Source of the DNA: an uncultured Bacteroidales bacterium | GTDB taxonomy: Bacteria; Bacteroidota; Bacteroidia; Bacteroidales; P3 | Length of the DNA: 55,309 nt | NCBI GenBank assembly: GCA_949291555.1 | Contig: CASEWE010000013.1 | Span: 1-55,309, forward strand | Direction of reading: 5' to 3' | Shown: one piece after another, positions 45,388-55,283 of the stretch | How positions within the stretch are numbered: the stretch's first letter is position 1 | How the letters are laid out: every line of letters begins with the position of its first letter | Made by a program: the position numbers and the translations under genes | The notes under the pieces: model-generated | Seen by the model: only the letters and a program-made list of their open reading frames with translations | The model's database searches: none | What the model was told of the DNA's origin: nothing

Positions 45388-46200
45388 TCAGGGATTGCCG
45401 GGATTGGGGATCTGCCATAGGCCGGTTGCTGCCGAAGGCTGGGTCCGGGCTTTTTTGCTTTTTCGCTTTTCTTTCTTCTGCTTGGGGGCCATCGCCGGGG
45501 TTTTCCGGGGAGGGATGGTCGAAAGGCGGTTCTGCTCGATCAGCTGGACGATGGTTTCGATGTCCCGGTCTTCGCCGTGCGGATCGTAGCCTTCTTTGAG
45601 ATCGTATCCCCAAAAGACGGCCATGGTCTGGTAGGCGAACGCTTTGGCGCCGCCCCGGAAGTCCTTCAGCAGGAAATAGGCGGTGGTGTCGGTTTGCCGG
45701 GCCAAAAGTTTTATGAGGATGGCGCCTTGGCTTTTGGTCATGTTCTTGAGGTCTTCCAGGAAATCGTTTTTGATTTCCCGTTCCTGTTCCTTGAGGTAAT
45801 GGCGGGTCTCTTTCCGGTTGCCGAGCGAGTCCCGCATGGCTTTGTACAGGTCCATGCGCTCTTTGGCCAGGACGGCGTAAGGGTAGGTGCGCCGGATATT
45901 GTAAACTAGTTTGTAGTATGCTTGGCGTTCTTCGGCCGTGCGTTCCCGCCCGTGCACCACTACCGGATCCAAGGAATACATGGGCAGAAGCTGTCCGTTG
46001 CTTATTCCTACCGTGACCAAGGTGTCGGGTTCCGGTTTAGCCTGCAAGGTTTCGCAAACCGATGGCAGGAAGAAGCATAGCAATGAAAGGAGAAGAGCCG
46101 GTTTCCCTTCTTTTCTTGCCGTAAGGGTTTCCCGCAGGGGAGGGCGGTCGCCCTTGCTTCCTGGAAGAAGGTTCGGCCTGCATGGGATAAGAAACTGCAT
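45388..46200 (-). CDS. DUF4294 family exported protein
   Basis: The 270-residue protein belongs to the Bacteroidota family DUF4294 (PF14127). A hydrophobic segment at about 37-54 (LLLSLLCFFLPS) fits a signal anchor after an unusually long basic N-terminus. The core has LYSLDPVVVHGRERTAEER-like sequence, then YNIRRTYPYAVLAKERMDLY and KSQGAILIKLLARQT, ending in a Lys-rich tail. Function is unknown. The ATG at 46200 is used; a TTG at 46209 is in frame just before it. It lies upstream of the AddB-like gene on the same strand, so cotranscription is possible, with no known functional link. Confidence 0.85.
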   Translation of the reverse strand: MQFLIPCRPNLLPGSKGDRPPLRETLTARKEGKPALLLSLLCFFLPSVCETLQAKPEPDTLVTVGISNGQLLPMYSLDPVVVHGRERTAEERQAYYKLVYNIRRTYPYAVLAKERMDLYKAMRDSLGNRKETRHYLKEQEREIKNDFLEDLKNMTKSQGAILIKLLARQTDTTAYFLLKDFRGGAKAFAYQTMAVFWGYDLKEGYDPHGEDRDIETIVQLIEQNRLSTIPPRKTPAMAPKQKKEKRKSKKARTQPSAATGLWQIPNPGNP

Positions 46201-46532
46201 GGTGGCCAAGTTCTGGTGATTTTGGTTCCGGTTCGCTTCCGTGCCTCAAGGCTCGGCTTCTGCATCGCGGCTTGCCGGAAAGGGAGCCTCCGGATTTTTC
46301 TTGTTGCGGATTTCGGCAACGGCTTTCCCGGGCGCTGTCGCGCCTTTTCGTCAAGGCGATCGCAGATAGCGAAAATACGCAATTCGGAAGAAAAGCCGGC
46401 GAAAAACAACTTTATTCGACAAACCCTTTGGCAAGGAAGCCCCTTTTGCCCGGAACCCGGCTGCCGGAAAGGTGCAGGGGCCTGTTCTTCCTCCGCCCTG
46501 TCCTTGCCCCTATCATAGGAGGCGATTGGGCC

Positions 46533-46557
46533 GGCGGCATGCGGCATGCGGCATGCT
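46533..46557. repeat. Short heptamer tandem repeat
   Basis: A GCGGCAT-type heptamer repeats about three to four times, the last copies imperfect, just upstream of the acetyltransferase promoter. Confidence 0.6.
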
Positions 46558-46569
46558 GCGGTATGCGTT

Positions 46570-46602
46570 TTTGCGGAACATGTCGTTTCCGGATTAAATT
46601 TG
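46570..46602 (+). promoter_or_regulatory. Bacteroidota promoter for the GNAT gene
   Basis: TTTG at 46570-46573, a 21-base spacer and TAAATTTG at 46595-46602 fit the consensus. The ATG at 46623 is 20 bases downstream, so the leader is very short. Confidence 0.65.
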
Positions 46603-46622
46603 CACCGCTAAAATCAGGATAG

Positions 46623-47225
46623 ATGGAAAAGTCAGGCAGCCGATGCCCGTTTCTTGTCCGCCCGGCTTCGGAAGAAGATTTGCCCCGGATCATGGAAATT
46701 TACGAGGAGGCTCGGGCTTTCATGGCTCGGAACGGGAATCCCGGCCAGTGGATAGGCGGTTACCCGCAAGAATCGGTGGTGCGCCGCGATTTGGAAAGCG
46801 GCCATTTGTTCGTGGGCGAGCCGGACCATTTTGCGGGCGGACCGGGCCATGCGGGAACTTGCGGGTCGGTCGGCGATGGCTTGCAGGGCGGAAGCCCGCG
46901 CGGGCGGGATGCTTCCCTCGTGGCCGGGGTTTTCTGCTACCGGCCCGGTCCCGAGCCGACGTATGCCCGGATCGAGGATGGCGCCTGGCCCGGCGAGGAA
47001 CCCTATTATGTCTTGCACCGGATTGCTTCCGGCGCGTCCGTGCACGGCTTTGCCGCTTTCGTTTTCGACTGGTGCTTGCAGCAGTTCCCCGTTTTGCGCG
47101 TCGACACGCATGGCGACAACCGCCCCATGCTGCATCTCCTGTCCAAGGCCGGATTCCGCCGTTGCGGCATCATCCATGTGGAAAACGGAACGCCCCGCAT
47201 CGCTTTTCAGAAAAGCCGCGTTTGA
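46623..47225 (+). CDS. GNAT family N-acetyltransferase with a Gly-rich insertion
   Basis: The 200-residue protein has the GNAT pattern: VRPASEEDLPRIMEIYEEAR at 12-31, a beta-strand region VAGVFCYRP, and a C-terminal half (FPVLRVDTHGDNRPMLHLL then KAGFRRCGIIHV) with the usual acetyl-CoA-site neighbourhood. Residues about 67-98 are a Gly/Pro-rich stretch inserted between the strands that usually pack together, unlike the rest. Substrate unknown. The start ATG at 46623 is 20 bases after the promoter, so a longer N-terminus is unlikely. Confidence 0.82.
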   Translation: MEKSGSRCPFLVRPASEEDLPRIMEIYEEARAFMARNGNPGQWIGGYPQESVVRRDLESGHLFVGEPDHFAGGPGHAGTCGSVGDGLQGGSPRGRDASLVAGVFCYRPGPEPTYARIEDGAWPGEEPYYVLHRIASGASVHGFAAFVFDWCLQQFPVLRVDTHGDNRPMLHLLSKAGFRRCGIIHVENGTPRIAFQKSRV

Positions 47226-47286
47226 TCCGGGGGAGCCTGTTTCCGGGCGGCTGCGCGTTTGGCGATGAAGCGCGGATAAAAAAAAA

Positions 47287-47320
47287 GCGCGGCGGATTCC
47301 TTTTCCGGAATCCGCCGCGC
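47287..47320 (-). terminator. Terminator for clpB
   Basis: A 14-bp perfect stem (47287-47300 with 47307-47320) has a 6-base loop and, on the minus strand, is followed by a T-run (A-run 47278-47286 on the plus strand). It lies about 65 bases after the clpB stop. Confidence 0.85.
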
Positions 47321-47385
47321 CCTCCGGCACATAGAATACCCTCCCAGGCCTTCCGTGCGGCATGCCGGGGAAAAGGGCCTTGCCA

Positions 47386-49977
<2,592 letters not shown>

Positions 49978-50136
49978 GGTTCTGTTTTTTTTCGGTTATG
50001 TAATTATGCAATATGGTTATGTGATCGGTTCCCGGCAGGAAAAGGGAAGGAGGACATCAACGGCCGGCTGGCCTCCGGGCTTCGGTTTTCTGGCCAGTGC
50101 CGCGGAATTTCCGGGGCCTTCGGCTGCTTCGAGCCT

Positions 50137-50277
50137 CCCGTGGCGGCTTCTTTCCGGGTTTGTCCCTCTGGCGATTCGGCCGGCGGGTCGGATGGAAACT
50201 CCCGTGGCGGCTTTTCCCGGGTTTGTCCCTCTGGCGATTCGGCCAACGGGTCGGATGGAAACTTCCGCAACGGCTTC
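50137..50277. repeat. 64-bp tandem repeat, 2.2 copies
   Basis: A unit starting CCCGTGGCGGCTT at 50137 recurs at 50201 (period 64) and partly at about 50264 (period 63). It contains TTTGTCCCTCTGGCGATTCG. Two full copies differ at only a few positions. Confidence 0.85.
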
Positions 50278-50298
50278 CTGCCGGGTAGTTGCATGATT

Positions 50299-50380
50299 TC
50301 CAAGTCTTTTATGAACCGATTCTGCCTGATCCGGATAGGCCGGATGTACGGGCGCATTTCCAAGTCTTTTTCACGAACCG
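50299..50380. repeat. Imperfect direct repeat pair
   Basis: ATTTCCAAGTCTTTT followed by GAACCGAT occurs near 50299 and again near 50357, with small differences. The two copies are about 57 bases apart. Confidence 0.7.
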
Positions 50381-50892
50381 ATGCCAAGGAACGGCTTTCC
50401 GCACGTTCTTGCGCCGGAAAAGGCCTATCCGTTTCGTTTCGCATCCGTCCGTTGGGCCAAGCCGTTCAGGTTCGCATGCAGGGATAGTCCCCTTTCTTCG
50501 ATCCGAGCCGGCTTTTCATCGTCAGAACGGCAAATCATCGGACAACGATAGTCCCTTTTCTTCGTTCCGTGCCCGCCTTTGGGATTCCTTCGTTTCCGCG
50601 GATTCCGGGCAATCGTTCCTGTTCTTTTGCTTGCGGTTTTGCGGTCTGCTTCCCGCAGTCCGGATTCGTAATCGCGGCTTGATAAGATCGTCGGCTTGCG
50701 AAGGCGGGCTTGGCAGATGAAATAGGGTTCTTTGCTCCGTCTTTCCTGTTCCGCTTTTTTCCGGCTGATAGGCGGCCGGAGGCAGGAGGCGGTTCTCGCA
50801 AATACTTTGCCGCGATTCCGGATATGTCAAAACGACGCTGTTTAGTGCGAATTTCATGGATATTTAGCTTATTTTATGCCAAAACGACATGA

Positions 50893-51249
50893 GTATTGTT
50901 CATCTCGAAGGGGCATGGTGAGCCGTTGAACGAAGGGGACGTTCGAGCCTTGCTGTACGCGAGCCGGCGGAACCTGGAACGGGCAGGGATGCTGGCGGAG
51001 TTGGTCGACTATGTGGAGGACACCGGTTCGCGCATGGTGGCACGGGGGCAGGACGGGCTGAAAATCATCTATTCGGGGGAACACGAGGGTCGCAGCGGGT
51101 ACATCCTTGAGGATGGTCGGAACCGGAACAACGGTCCGATGGGGTCGGAGGAGCTGGCGGCGGTGAACACGCGGTTCAAGGCGGGACTGGAAGCGCGGGA
51201 ACAAGGGCGCATGACTATGAACGACCGTTTCCGCCTAGGCAGGCCGTAA
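50893..51249 (+). pseudogene. Fragment of a phage/ICE polyvalent-type protein, N-terminally truncated
   Basis: About 118 codons are open from just after a stop at 50890, with no ATG start (only TTG codons), so the N-terminus appears missing. The sequence VRALLYASRRNLERAGMLAE, then VEDTGSRMVARGQDGLKIIYSGE, and the end RFKAGLEAREQGRMTMNDRFRLGRP are well-structured protein-like sequence. The end resembles the Arg/Glu-rich helix before the C-terminus of the next fragment (SMSRRAAEAREEGRYPKTDF). I do not recognise the domain. Base composition fits a gene, not noise. I read it as one module of a broken mobile-element protein. Confidence 0.5.
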
Positions 51250-51258
51250 GGAATCATG

Positions 51259-52000
51259 AGGATGTTCCTTCCCGATTTGCCTATTGTCATGAAATAGTCC
51301 GTGGTAAGGAAAGGGGTTTCCAAGAAGCATGATGCGCATCTTCCTCGCTACGGGATATGCCGGAAATGATTGCCGCTCCGATATTCGTGTCCAAGAAGAA
51401 CGGAAACAGCACGGGAATCTTTGCGGAGATGGAAGACCGTCAAGGGCGAAATGTGTTTGTGTCTATCGAAATCGAGGAGATGGTTCAGGACGGGAAGTCT
51501 TGCATGGAGGTCGATGAGGTGACGAGCGTGCACGGGAGGCAGAACACGAATGCGGTATTACCCGTAGGGCGGAACAATTCCATATGGGTGGATAAGAAGA
51601 AAGGGCTTGACTGGCTCTCCTCAGTGAATCCCGATGATTCACAGGAAATAGACAGTGAAACCCTTTCCGATGCGGCAAAGATAGTGGAAACCTTCGGGAA
51701 TCCCAAGCTTCCGGAGTCGGGAATCTTGGGGGATGCCTTGTTCCGGGGCTTCTACGGGGGCAACCGGGGCTACGTGGGGCATTCGATGAGCCGGCGTGCG
51801 GCGGAGGCTCGGGAGGAGGGGCGTTACCCGAAAACGGACTTCCGGAAGACGTACGGCCTGCCGCGTCCGTCGCTGGAGCTGCTGGTGGAAGCGGGGTACG
51901 TAGGTCGCGACGGGGAATGGCGCCCACGGGCAAGTACGGGATTCGGATGCAGTATTTCTCCGTCCGGAGGGGATTCCGCTATTCTACGAAATACACGTAG
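51259..52000 (+). pseudogene. Broken polyvalent-type protein with a MuF-C/BECR-like nuclease C-terminal domain
   Basis: Following one frame gives LPIVMK, an in-frame TAG (51295-51297), then VRKGVSKKHDAHLPRYG. A shift near 51350 continues as MPEMIAAPIFVSKKNGNS, VFVSIEIEEM and EVDEVTSVHGRQ, and IWVDKKKGLDWLSS. Another shift near 51926 converts the final segment to TGKYGIRMQYFSV. Together these resemble the C-terminal MuF-C/PBECR-like domains of phage and conjugative-element polyvalent proteins described by Iyer, Aravind and colleagues; assignment is from memory. One stop plus two frameshifts mean it is not translated whole. Its right end runs into the 3' end of the nitroreductase gene. Confidence 0.5.
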
Positions 52001-52596
52001 TCCGGCTTGCGCGGCTTCGGTGCCGGATTCTCTGCCGGATATCCGAGGATGCAGTTCCCGATGCCTTCGTAGTCGCCCTCGATGCCCCATTCTTTCAGCA
52101 AGGCTTTGCCTTCCTCGCTTTCAAAGACTTCTTTTGCGCGGTGGATCCAGCAGCTGCCTAAGCCGACCGCGTGGGCGGCATTCATGAGGTTCCCCATCAC
52201 TAAGGAACCATCATACAGATAGGTGGGGTATTTTTTGTCGGCCAAGACAACGAGCACGGCCGGCGCGCCGTAAAATGGGTCGTTCGAAGCTCCTAAAACT
52301 TTGGCATTGAGTTCGGAGAGGCGGTCGCGCATGGCCTTGTCCGTTACCGCGATGATAATGGGGGATTGGTTCCCTTTTCCGGTCGGGGCAAAGGTCCCGG
52401 CTTCTACGACCTGTTCGATGAGTTCTTTTTCCGGCATCTTGTCCTGATAGGAACGTATGGCGCGGCGGGTTTTCAGGACTTCGAGAGCTTGGTTGGTCGG
52501 ATTCGGTTTCATGTCTGTTTCTTTTGGTTTGTTCGAGCATGCGGTCAAGACGCCTGAAAGCAAGGCGAAGGCGACAATCCAATGTTTCATGTTCAT
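51979..52596 (-). CDS. Nitroreductase family protein with a lipoprotein signal
   Basis: The 205-residue protein has a lipoprotein signal with lipobox LTAC at about 17-20 (MNMKHWIVAFALLSGVLTAC), then a linker and a nitroreductase domain: TRRAIRSYQDKMPEKELIEQVVEAGTFAPTGKGNQSPIIIAV is the FMN-site start, and MGNLMNAAHAVGLGSCWI and GNCILGYPAE are the C-terminal hallmarks. Nitroreductases are normally cytoplasmic FMN enzymes, so a lipidated, periplasm-facing form would need an exported flavin. An internal ATG before KPNPTNQAL could give an unlipidated form. Promoter at 52734-52764. It is probably a native gene flanking the element debris. Confidence 0.82.
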   Translation of the reverse strand: MNMKHWIVAFALLSGVLTACSNKPKETDMKPNPTNQALEVLKTRRAIRSYQDKMPEKELIEQVVEAGTFAPTGKGNQSPIIIAVTDKAMRDRLSELNAKVLGASNDPFYGAPAVLVVLADKKYPTYLYDGSLVMGNLMNAAHAVGLGSCWIHRAKEVFESEEGKALLKEWGIEGDYEGIGNCILGYPAENPAPKPRKPDYVYFVE

Positions 52597-52733
52597 GGTT
52601 GGGGATTTTGGTTAATGTGTTCCGGCGGTACGGAGCGGCTGGGAGTGATGGCTCCGGGTGTGCCGCTGCCGGGCAGTTTTGCTCCGTCCCTTGTCGTTTC
52701 CGGGCAAATCTGCCGATGGTCCTGTACCTCCTG

Positions 52734-52764
52734 CAAATATAGCATGGTCTTTGTTCACCTGCAA
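52734..52764 (-). promoter_or_regulatory. Bacteroidota promoter for the nitroreductase gene
   Basis: On the minus strand TTG (52764-52762), a 20-base spacer and TATATTTG (52741-52734) fit the consensus. It lies about 138 bases upstream of the ATG at 52596. Confidence 0.6.
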
Positions 52765-52858
52765 GGCTGCCCTTGTTGCGTTTGTTTAGGCACGAGGTTT
52801 GCGAGCCATTTGAAAGGTTGGAATGCGCATGGGCGCCAGCAATAAGCCGGCTTTGTAT

Positions 52859-52866
52859 TATCTTTG
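52859..52866 (+). promoter_or_regulatory. Bacteroidota -7 element (TATCTTTG)
   Basis: An exact TAnnTTTG match on the plus strand about 120 bases upstream of the ATG at 52988. The -33 element is not clear. It argues against the earlier in-frame ATG at 52829. Confidence 0.45.
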
Positions 52867-52987
52867 GAACCGGGCCGGTGTGCAGGTTTTCAAGCGCCCG
52901 TCGAGCGGGGAAATGGGCCTGTTTCCCATGCGTGGAATGTTTTTGCGCCTTCCTTGGAACGGGGAATGGGCGGGAAAAATTTGGAAT

Positions 52988-53962
52988 ATGGTTCAATATA
53001 AATTGATTTATAGGATTTTGCTTTGCCTGCTTGTGGGTTTTGGCTTCCGGATTCCCTTGTCGGGCATGGAATTGGTCGAATCCCGGATTTCCGAGCTGAA
53101 CCGCTTGTTTTCCTGGATTTACGCTTGTCCGGAAGATGTGCGTTGGAACGCCAGCGACAGTTTCTTATTGGAGGCTAAAGCCGTGATGGAGGCTTTCGAA
53201 GGACAGGATTTCCCGTTTGAACGGGTCCGCAACCTTAATTATTTCAAGGCCGGGAATGGGGATTTCCGGATGTTGAACTGGGGAATCCCCTCGTCTTCGG
53301 GAACGGTTTCCTACAAGGCGTTGTTGCAGGTACGCCGGAAATCCCGGGGGGATTATGTGATTTACGATCTTTCCGACATGTCGGTCTACCAGCCTTATCC
53401 CGAGCAATTGGAACTGGATCCGCAGTCTTGGTGGGGGGCTTTTTATTACCAATGTATCGAGCAGGAAGCCGGCGGTCGCACGTACTATACTTTTTTGGGT
53501 TGGAACGCCGGACAGGAGCTTTATCAGCAGAGCGTTATCGAGGTGATGACTGTCAAGCCGGACGGGCAAGTCCGTTTCGGGGCTTCCCTGTTTGTCAATC
53601 GTGGGCGGATTCCGGGATCGGACAGGGTAGACAAGTCGATTCGAGACCAGGATGTGAAGCGGGTGGTTTTTCGTTTCAGCAAACGGACAGGGATGATTCT
53701 TCGATATGATTACCAGACGTATGTGACGCGGAATGCACGGGGAAAGCGGGTGGAGAAGAAAGACAATATGATTATTTTCGACAAGTTGATGCCGGAGCAG
53801 GCTTCCATGGCCGATGATTACGCTTATTACATACCCGAAGGGGGGCGCTACCAATCTTTTGTGTTTGAGGGCAATAAGTGGAGGCTGCAAGAGGAGGTCA
53901 TAGCGAGGAATCCCGAAAAGAGGAGAAACCTTGTTCGAAGGCCTGCCGGCAGGAGATTCTGA
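52988..53962 (+). CDS. Exported protein of unknown function
   Basis: The 324-residue protein starts with MVQYKLIYRILLCLLVGFGF, a hydrophobic segment that looks like a signal peptide or anchor, followed by a mostly polar domain rich in aromatic residues (SWWGAFYYQCIEQEAG, YDLSDMSVYQPYP, YQTYVTRNARGKR). No known motif was recognised. The ATG at 52988 is chosen because the -7 element lies at 52859-52866; the frame is open back to 52829. The last codons (EKRRNLVRRPAGRRF) are basic and run into the compositionally odd region at its 3' end, so its true end may have been altered. Confidence 0.65.
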   Translation: MVQYKLIYRILLCLLVGFGFRIPLSGMELVESRISELNRLFSWIYACPEDVRWNASDSFLLEAKAVMEAFEGQDFPFERVRNLNYFKAGNGDFRMLNWGIPSSSGTVSYKALLQVRRKSRGDYVIYDLSDMSVYQPYPEQLELDPQSWWGAFYYQCIEQEAGGRTYYTFLGWNAGQELYQQSVIEVMTVKPDGQVRFGASLFVNRGRIPGSDRVDKSIRDQDVKRVVFRFSKRTGMILRYDYQTYVTRNARGKRVEKKDNMIIFDKLMPEQASMADDYAYYIPEGGRYQSFVFEGNKWRLQEEVIARNPEKRRNLVRRPAGRRF

Positions 53963-54086
53963 ATGTTTGCAAGTTTGATGCGGATCCGACCGCCTGCGGC
54001 AACTTGGCGGGCTTGATCTTCTTGGCGGGCGCAAGATGCCTGGCTTGCCAGTCCCGGTTCTTTTTCGACCCTGGCCCGTCTTTTCC

Positions 54087-54246
54087 CGGCCCGCTTTTCC
54101 CTCGGCTTGCGTCCGCCATCCTCTGGCCGTCGCGGCCCCGCCTTGGTCTGCCCCGGCCCCTCGTTGTCGCGTTCCTTTCGCCCGTCCGCCCCACGTGCCG
54201 GGCCGCCTTTTCCCGGCCTTTCCCGCCTGGCCTCGTCTCGTTCGTC
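54087..54246. repeat. 160-bp direct repeat, copy 1
   Basis: It matches 54417-54576 with nine differences by eye in 160 bases. The differences fall in all three phases (4, 2 and 3), with no third-codon bias. Offset 330. Confidence 0.85.
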
Positions 54247-54416
54247 CTTTCCCGACCCGTCCCGTCCATCAATCCGTCCCTTTTCCAGCCCGACTTCCAG
54301 CCTGTTCGCTCGCCTTTCCCCGTTTCTCGCCCCGCTCCGCCTTGGCTTTCCGCCCCTTTCCCTTTGTCCGGTGTTTCGTTCCGCCTCGTTGCGCTTTGTC
54401 TGCCCCAGTTCTTTTC

Positions 54417-54576
54417 CGGCCCGCTTTTCCCTCGGCTTGCGTCCGCCATCCTCCGGCCGTCCCGGCCCCGCCTTGATCTGCCCCGGTCTCCCGTTGTCGC
54501 GTTCCTTTCGCCCGTCCTCCCCACGTGCCGGGCCGCCTTTTCCCGGCCTTTCCCGTCTTGCCTCGTCTCGTTCGTC
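54417..54576. repeat. 160-bp direct repeat, copy 2
   Basis: Second copy of the unit at 54087-54246, nine differences. Its last bases overlap the first copy of the 83-bp exact repeat. Confidence 0.85.
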
Positions 54577-54646
54577 TTTTCCCGGGCCTTGCCCCGCGCG
54601 CCGTCCCGCCCTGTTTGGCCTGTCCCGTTCGTCATTTCCCGTCCCG
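54564..54646. repeat. 83-bp exact repeat, copy 1
   Basis: These bases are identical to 54867-54949 (offset 303). Confidence 0.9.
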
Positions 54647-54866
54647 TCCTCGGGTCTCGTCTCGAGGCCGTTCCCGCGCGCCATCCCGCCCCGTCTGCCC
54701 TGAGCCGCCTCGCCCGTTGTTCTGATCTGGGTCGCTCCTTTTCCCGTCCTTTCCCGCCTTGCCACGTTCCAGCCGTTCCTCCTCGGGCCTCAAGCCTCGT
54801 CCCGCCTGTCCCTTTTGGTCTCGCCTCCGGCCTTTTTCCTCCTTGCCCGCTCGTCCCGCCTTGCTT

Positions 54867-54949
54867 CGTCTCGTTCGTCTTTTCCCGGGCCTTGCCCCGC
54901 GCGCCGTCCCGCCCTGTTTGGCCTGTCCCGTTCGTCATTTCCCGTCCCG
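54867..54949. repeat. 83-bp exact repeat, copy 2
   Basis: Exact copy of 54564-54646. Confidence 0.9.
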
Positions 54950-55066
54950 CCTGTCCGTCCCGCTCGCCCGTCTGCCCCTTTCCCCGGCCCGCTCTTCCAG
55001 CCCGTGCCGTTTGGTCCGGCCTCGACTCGGGCCTCCGCCCTCGCCCCGTTCGCCTTTCCCCGTTTC

Positions 55067-55105
55067 CCGCCCCGTTGGCCCGCCCCGTTGGCCCGCCCCG
55101 CCCCG
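55067..55105 (-). other. G-quadruplex-type motif in short tandem repeats
   Basis: The minus strand has repeated GGGGCGGG blocks, arranged as a 13-base tandem repeat (CGCCCCGTTGGCC on the plus strand, twice) plus a C-rich end. The G-tracts could fold as a G-quadruplex on the minus strand; folding is not shown. Confidence 0.5.
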
Positions 55106-55252
55106 GGCTGTCGCCCCGGAGCCTTTATTATTATATATAGGTGCAGGGGTTCGCGGCTGCCGGGCGAGGGGTGGTGCCGCGGAGGGGGTGCCGGTCCAGC
55201 CGCCTGGTTTCCAGCGACTTGCGATTTGTTTGAAAAAAAATCCCGGAAAAGC

Positions 55253-55283
55253 TTTGCCGGGACGAGGAAAGGTCGTACCTTTG
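55253..55283 (+). promoter_or_regulatory. Bacteroidota promoter reading out of the window
   Basis: TTTG at 55253-55256, a 19-base spacer and TACCTTTG at 55276-55283 match the consensus fully. The start site would be near 55290. The downstream gene lies beyond the window. Confidence 0.75.

Larger units (their letters stand above)
46201..46622. other. 422-base divergent intergenic region
   Basis: It separates the DUF4294 gene from the GNAT gene and carries the plus-strand promoter at 46570-46602 and a short repeat of about four GCGGCAT heptamers at 46533-46557. No gene is supported. Confidence 0.6.
49978..50895. other. 918-base gene-free region with decayed repeats
   Basis: This stretch upstream of clpB holds the 64-bp tandem repeats at 50137-50277 and a second pair of ~30-base direct repeats near 50299 and 50356. 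The rest is GC-rich and includes short open frames in several phases that show no conserved family. Two CAAAACGAC nonamers (about 50826 and 50880) lie near its right end, next to the mobile-element debris. Confidence 0.7.
52597..52987. other. 391-base divergent intergenic region
   Basis: It holds the nitroreductase promoter (52734-52764, minus strand) and a -7 element (52859-52866, plus strand) for the gene at 52988. No additional gene was seen. Confidence 0.6.

Noticed and set aside
45388..46209. TTG start for DUF4294 at 46209
   Set aside because: An ATG lies nine bases downstream, and nothing in the sequence favours the TTG.
50137..50380. CRISPR array
   Set aside because: Units are long, adjacent and nearly identical without unique spacers, so they are tandem repeats.
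50004..50444. 146-codon minus-strand frame upstream of clpB containing a 21-residue repeat
   Set aside because: It is a by-product of the 64-bp tandem repeat, with no family resemblance and no good start context.
53878..55140. Long open frame on the plus strand (420 codons) and overlapping minus-strand frames of 305 and 346 codons
   Set aside because: Plus-strand A depletion removes stop codons from nearly all frames at once, and no conserved motif or family was seen. The region is reported as a compositional repeat locus instead.
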